DNA of 52,364 nucleotides from contig NZ_BMGY01000031.1 in NCBI RefSeq assembly GCF_014640435.1, forward strand, positions 1 to 52,364. Reading direction: 5' to 3'. Under the pieces are notes generated by a model. The model worked only from the letters and a program-made list of their open reading frames with translations, ran no database searches and had not been told where the DNA came from. The position numbers and the translations under genes are program-made. Source of the stretch: Hymenobacter frigidus. GTDB lineage: Bacteria; Bacteroidota; Bacteroidia; Cytophagales; Hymenobacteraceae. Each line of letters opens with the position of its first letter. Position 1 is the stretch's first letter. Below, in pieces: positions 49,501 through 52,364 of the stretch.

Positions 49501-52175
49501 TCAGCCGCCTGATTGGTTTCAACCAAAGCGGTACCGCGGCCACGGGCTTTGTGACGCAGGTACTGCCCTTAAGTACGACTTCGGCCACGGCCGTTATCCG
49601 CTTCCGCGCCCGCGCCGACTTCGGCTCGACCGACATTGGCCTCGATAACATCATTCTCGAGGCGGCCACTGGCTGCCTCGCGCCGGCCAGCCTGAGCGTG
49701 ACGGGCACCACCACTACCTCGGCCACGGTAGCGTGGCTAGGCGGCGGCTCGGGTACCTACTCGGTTATTTACGGAGCCACGGGCTTCAACCCGGCCACGG
49801 GCGGCACCACCGTTTCGGGCCTCACCGCCACCTCGTACACCATCGCGGGCCTCACGGCCAGCACCGATTACCAGTTCTACGTAGTGCAGAACTGCGGGGC
49901 GGGCACCAACTCCGGCACGGCCGGTCCGGCGGCATTCACCACGGCCTGCATCACGCCGCTATACGCCACGCTGCCCGTAACGGAAAGCTTCGAGAACACC
50001 TGGATTAGCCGTTGCGCGACCAGGGAAGTACCCACCAACAGCTGGCGCAACACCCCTACCACGGGCAACAACTCGTGGCGGCGCGAAGACGATGGCGCGA
50101 GCGCGGCCTGGGTGAGCCCCACCAGCTATGCCTACACGCCCACCGGCAGCCAGGGCACGCACTCGGCCCGCTTCCACAGCGGCCAGGCCAGCAGCGGCCT
50201 CATCGGCACGCTCGACCTGTTCGTGAACCTGAGCACCGCCGGGGCCAAGCGCCTGAGCTTCGACTACCTCAACACCAGCGGTACTGACTCGCTGATTGTG
50301 CAACTCTCCACCGACGGTGGCGCAACGTTCAGCCGCCTGACGGGCTTCAACCAGAGCGGCACAGTGGCCACGGGCTTTGTGACGCAGGTACTGCCCATCA
50401 GCAGCACCTCGGCCACGGCCGTCATTCGCTTCCGCGGCCGCGCCGACTTCGGCGTGACCGACATCGGCCTCGATAATATCATCCTCGAATCGGCCAGCGG
50501 CTGCCTCACGCCAGCGGCCCTCACGGCCACGGCCACGACCACCACGGCTTCGCTGTCCTGGCTGACGGGCGGCACCGGCACCTACACCGTTGCGTACGGC
50601 CCCACGGGCTTCAACCCGGCCACGGGCGGCACCACGGTTTCGGGCCTCACGGCTCCGCCGCTAAACCTGACCGGCCTCACGCCGGGCACGACCTACCAGT
50701 TCTATGTGACGCTGAACTGCGCTGCCGGCGCCAACTCCGGCACGGCCGGCCCTGCCACCTTCACCACCCGGATTCTCAACGACGAGCCTTGCGGCGCTTT
50801 GGATTTGGTACTGAGCAACACCTGCACGCCGCTGAACTCGACGACGCTGGGCGCTACTGCTACCACGGGCGTTGCCGCTGGCGCCTGCAGCCCCGGTTCC
50901 CCCGCCACGAACCCGGTGGACGTGTGGTATAAGTTTGCGACCGCCGCGACGGGTCCGCTCAGCACCACCGTGCGCCTGACGGTAACCGGGCCTTCGGCCA
51001 ATACCATCCGGGCGTATTCCGGGGCCTGCACCGGCCCGCTGGCCTTCATTGCCTGCGCTTCGGCAGCCAACGGCACCACGGCCGCCCCGAACCTGGACCT
51101 GACGGCCCTGACCCCAAGCACTACTTACTACGTACGCGTTGGCGCTTACAGCACCTTCCAGCCGGCGCTGGGAGCCATTACCATCTGCGCCACGCCTGTA
51201 CCGAACTGCCCCACGCCGGCGGGCCTCGGGGTTGGTGCACTCACCAATACCACGGCGGTACTCAACTGGTCGACTCCGGTATTGACGGGCAGCACGTTCA
51301 CGGTAGTCTACGGTCCGACTGGCTTTACGCCGGGCGGCACGGGCAGCACCACGCTGTCGGGCATCACCACTCAGTCGACGACCCTCACCGGCCTGCAGCC
51401 TTCTACTACCCACCAGTTCTACGTGCGGCAGGTGTGCGGGGGCTTCAATGGCAGCAGTACCCAGGCCGGCCCCTTCTCATTCACCACGCCACTCACCGCT
51501 CCGGCCAACAACGAGCCTTGCGGCGCACTCGGCCTGGGCACCGGCCCCGTGTCGGGCTCGAACGTGGGTGCCACCACCAGCGTGCAGAACGGCATCAGCC
51601 TGCCCGCCTGCTCCTCGGCGGCGCAGCCCAAGGACGTGTGGTTCTTCTTCACGCCCACCGGCACCAGCACCACGCTCACCGTCACCGGCACGGCCGCCGG
51701 CATGGTGCGCATTTACAGCAGCCCCAACTGTGCGAATGGTCCGTTTGACCTGGTTACCTGCGCGTCGTCGGGAGCCAACAACACGGCCATCACGGCTCCA
51801 ATCAGTGTAACCGGCCTCACGGCGGGCACGCGCTACTACGTGGCCGTGAGCGGCTACGGCAGCTCCGACACGGAGGGCTCGTTCACTTTGACGGGTTCCG
51901 GCCTGGCCACGGCCACCAAGACCCAGGCCGAAACCAGCGCCCTGCTCGTGTTCCCCAACCCGAGCAACACCGGCCAGCTCACCCTGCGCCTGGCCGGGCT
52001 GCCCGGCGCGGGCCAGGCCTTGCTGCTCAACGCCCTGGGCCAGCTGGTGCGCAAGGCCCCGCTGGCCGGCACCACCGACCAGGTACTCTCGACCCGCGGC
52101 CTGGCCGCCGGCGTCTACACCCTGCGCGTGGCGGTTGATGGCAAAATCCTCACCCGCAAAGTCGTGCTCGAATAG
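46545..52175 (+). CDS. Giant multidomain protein with T9SS type A sorting domain
   Basis: This is a 1876-residue exported protein with a signal peptide (LALLWLLGIGSASAQ). Order of modules, approximately: N-terminal beta domain (30-230), Ig-like segment (235-320), a MAM-like module (323-500), FN3-like (505-600), GEVED (600-762, with SVWVDFNQNGTF), FN3 (766-860), second MAM-like copy (861-1045), FN3, third copy (1136-1320), FN3, a PPC-like domain (1411-1550), FN3 (1552-1650), another PPC-like domain, and a type A sorting domain (1801-1876, with LLVFPNPSNTGQLTL and GLAAGVYTLRV). It is probably a surface adhesin. ATG 46545 gives a proper signal peptide; ATG 46470 would place a C9 tract in the coding frame. 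Confidence 0.9.
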   Translation: MQYFSLLGPPSATRRYGWLALLWLLGIGSASAQTATIGSTAVPVVAPATSSFLYGPIYRSTATSAFNFSRHAHLYTPTELNLPTGAVITQLAWLKSDAGTLTGSNIFSVLLANSAQTTLGASQTWGALTTGTTQVYTSPTQQVTGVAGDYFSVTLSQSFVYTGGNLLVLSDHEKQGTASAVINFVTNPATGFALGTAASTALSNTTALTAASYGDRRPTLRVTYTPGGPCTSPPTAGTTLASATSVCAGSIASFSLQGASFGTGQTYQWQVSTNGTTFTDIAGATRPAYTSGPLTATRTFRAVLTCGGQAANSAPVTVTVNPATFASLPLIEDFEGTWADACATRDVPTNSWRNNPSAGDASWRRDDDGVSASWTSPTIGVYTPTSSQGARSARFHSYNAGANALGTLDLYIDLSAAGNKVLQFDYLNTAGNDSLQVQVSTDGGTTFDAPLLRLGVSGTVAQGWQAQNVSITSTSATTIVRFRTKVTGTSTSDIGLDNVRLNMLSGVPTCATNSLPAASATNVSRSTILTWQAGTGVTTGYDVYFGTAATPPLVSTNQPGTSYAPAAPLAAATTCYYQIVPRNANGPAVGCGGQSFTTNSVPVYCNPSTVNLAGSCGGSNVTQVTVASSGLNATGLTCNTVTTSLGTSAYTSYPIAGSTTGTLLQGLTYPITVNTDGNSILSVWVDFNQNGTFDAAEWTQIATTTTANTAVTVSIQVPATAVLGLTGLRVRSRTAGSANGAADACTSFFSGETKDFVVNIGPAPACAPPTGLTATNVATTSATLAFGASNGPVTNYIIQYGVSGFTPGGTGSSTINTTNLSAPITGLTANTAYQFYVTKDCGGGTTSQAAGPFTFTTLCLAPVYATLPVSESFENTWVNGCATRDIPTTSWRNTPTTGNNSWRREDDGTSAAWTLPASYIYSPVSSQGTHSARFHSGYAANGLIGTLDLFVNLSAAGAKRLSFDYVNTSGTDSLIVQLSTDGGATFSRLIGFNQSGTAATGFVTQVLPLSTTSATAVIRFRARADFGSTDIGLDNIILEAATGCLAPASLSVTGTTTTSATVAWLGGGSGTYSVIYGATGFNPATGGTTVSGLTATSYTIAGLTASTDYQFYVVQNCGAGTNSGTAGPAAFTTACITPLYATLPVTESFENTWISRCATREVPTNSWRNTPTTGNNSWRREDDGASAAWVSPTSYAYTPTGSQGTHSARFHSGQASSGLIGTLDLFVNLSTAGAKRLSFDYLNTSGTDSLIVQLSTDGGATFSRLTGFNQSGTVATGFVTQVLPISSTSATAVIRFRGRADFGVTDIGLDNIILESASGCLTPAALTATATTTTASLSWLTGGTGTYTVAYGPTGFNPATGGTTVSGLTAPPLNLTGLTPGTTYQFYVTLNCAAGANSGTAGPATFTTRILNDEPCGALDLVLSNTCTPLNSTTLGATATTGVAAGACSPGSPATNPVDVWYKFATAATGPLSTTVRLTVTGPSANTIRAYSGACTGPLAFIACASAANGTTAAPNLDLTALTPSTTYYVRVGAYSTFQPALGAITICATPVPNCPTPAGLGVGALTNTTAVLNWSTPVLTGSTFTVVYGPTGFTPGGTGSTTLSGITTQSTTLTGLQPSTTHQFYVRQVCGGFNGSSTQAGPFSFTTPLTAPANNEPCGALGLGTGPVSGSNVGATTSVQNGISLPACSSAAQPKDVWFFFTPTGTSTTLTVTGTAAGMVRIYSSPNCANGPFDLVTCASSGANNTAITAPISVTGLTAGTRYYVAVSGYGSSDTEGSFTLTGSGLATATKTQAETSALLVFPNPSNTGQLTLRLAGLPGAGQALLLNALGQLVRKAPLAGTTDQVLSTRGLAAGVYTLRVAVDGKILTRKVVLE
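47512..48045 (+). repeat. Intragenic module repeat, copy 1
   Basis: Most divergent of three copies of a ~180-residue module in the large T9SS protein. It shares LIEDFEGTW, DVPTNSWRNNP, WRRDDDG, FDYLNTAGNDSLQVQVSTDG and IGLDNVRL with the later copies. Confidence 0.8.
49126..49678 (+). repeat. Intragenic module repeat, copy 2
   Basis: This copy is nearly identical to the next one, 825 bp downstream (at 49951), at protein and largely at DNA level: NTPTTGNNSWRREDDG, GTHSARFHSG, GTLDLFVNLS, GAKRLSFDY, STDGGATFSRL. Recent duplication or gene conversion is likely. Confidence 0.85.
49951..50505 (+). repeat. Intragenic module repeat, copy 3
   Basis: Third copy of the module, with the following FN3 unit also similar (TGFNPATGGTTVSGLTA occurs after both copy 2 and copy 3). 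Long identical runs with copy 2 could recombine and change protein length. Confidence 0.85.
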
Positions 52176-52198
52176 CCATTCTCAGCACGCAGCAAACG

Positions 52199-52226
52199 AA
52201 AAGAGCCGGCAAATGCCGGCTCTTTT
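52199..52226. terminator. Terminator after the large T9SS gene
   Basis: AAAAGAGCCGGC (52199-52210) and GCCGGCTCTTTT (52215-52226) form a perfect 12-bp stem around AAAT, followed by further T residues. Confidence 0.92.
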
Positions 52227-52260
52227 TTGTTATCGTGACAAATCCCCGAGTAAAAAAGAC

Positions 52261-52294
52261 CGTCATGCTGAGCGCAGCCGAAGCCTCTCTACCG
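52261..52294. repeat. Partial copy of the CGTCATGCTGAG dispersed repeat
   Basis: CGTCATGCTGAGCGCAGCCG and the following AAGCCTCTCTACCGC match the left arm of the repeats at 10930 and 12823 with a few changes. The inverted right arm is not recognisable in the remaining 70 bp. Confidence 0.75.
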
Positions 52295-52364
52295 CGATAC
52301 TAGAGCGGTTTCCTGTTCCGTGTACAGATTTTCACCTATTTTTCGGTATGAAAGCGTATTCGAT

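Noticed and set aside
47512..50505. CRISPR-like array
   Set aside because: The repeats are ~550-bp coding modules in one reading frame, not short repeats with unique spacers.

Overview
The window looks like chromosomal DNA from a GC-rich Bacteroidota, most likely a Hymenobacter-type Cytophagales. This rests on two type IX secretion cargo proteins with C-terminal sorting domains, a hybrid two-component regulator of the polysaccharide-utilisation type, TAnnTTTG -7 promoter elements, and a TonB-type cobalamin receptor with a surface beta-propeller lipoprotein under a cobalamin riboswitch. The genus is inference.

Layout. (1) 1-1044 has no convincing gene. (2) 1045-14068 is a carbohydrate region: a GH97 alpha-glucosidase, an N-terminally truncated hybrid two-component regulator, a GH51 arabinofuranosidase remnant, a GH5-like secreted enzyme, then galK-galT-sodium/sugar symporter-LacI regulator. 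Two LacI-type palindromes lie in the divergent control region between the GH5-like gene and galK, so one LacI protein may control extracellular hydrolysis, uptake and Leloir-pathway entry of galactose. (3) 14152-30102 is a 16 kb integrative element in the 3' end of tRNA-Gly(CCC). It has 47-bp attachment repeats, paired GTGTAAACC motifs near both ends, and a tyrosine integrase. Its cargo is a subtilase plus AAA ATPase pair resembling the IetS/IetA anti-phage proteins but arranged tail to tail, a complete type I restriction-modification operon, an L,D-transpeptidase-like lipoprotein, a DUF3871 protein behind 1 kb of noncoding DNA rich in dyad symmetry, an XRE regulator and a secreted protein. 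I see no relaxase or conjugation genes, so it is best described as a defence island. (4) 30133-36905 holds housekeeping and small genes: a GNAT acetyltransferase, a B12-binding-type radical SAM protein, a Pmp3/YqaE protein, an AraC-type regulator with a metal-binding-like N-terminus, and a thioredoxin-like protein. (5) 36931-40473 is a vitamin B12 uptake operon on the minus strand, with its riboswitch. (6) 40489-43603 holds metal transport: an outer-membrane protein fragment, an Nramp transporter behind a DtxR/MntR-type palindrome, and a CDF exporter. (7) 43690-52175 holds two large divergent T9SS proteins, one with CHU_C (type B) and one with type A sorting.

The best leads for something undescribed are the structured noncoding region upstream of DUF3871 (especially 27557-27671), the convergent overlapping IetA/IetS-like pair with a strong palindrome at the ATPase promoter, and the symmetric end structure of the element.
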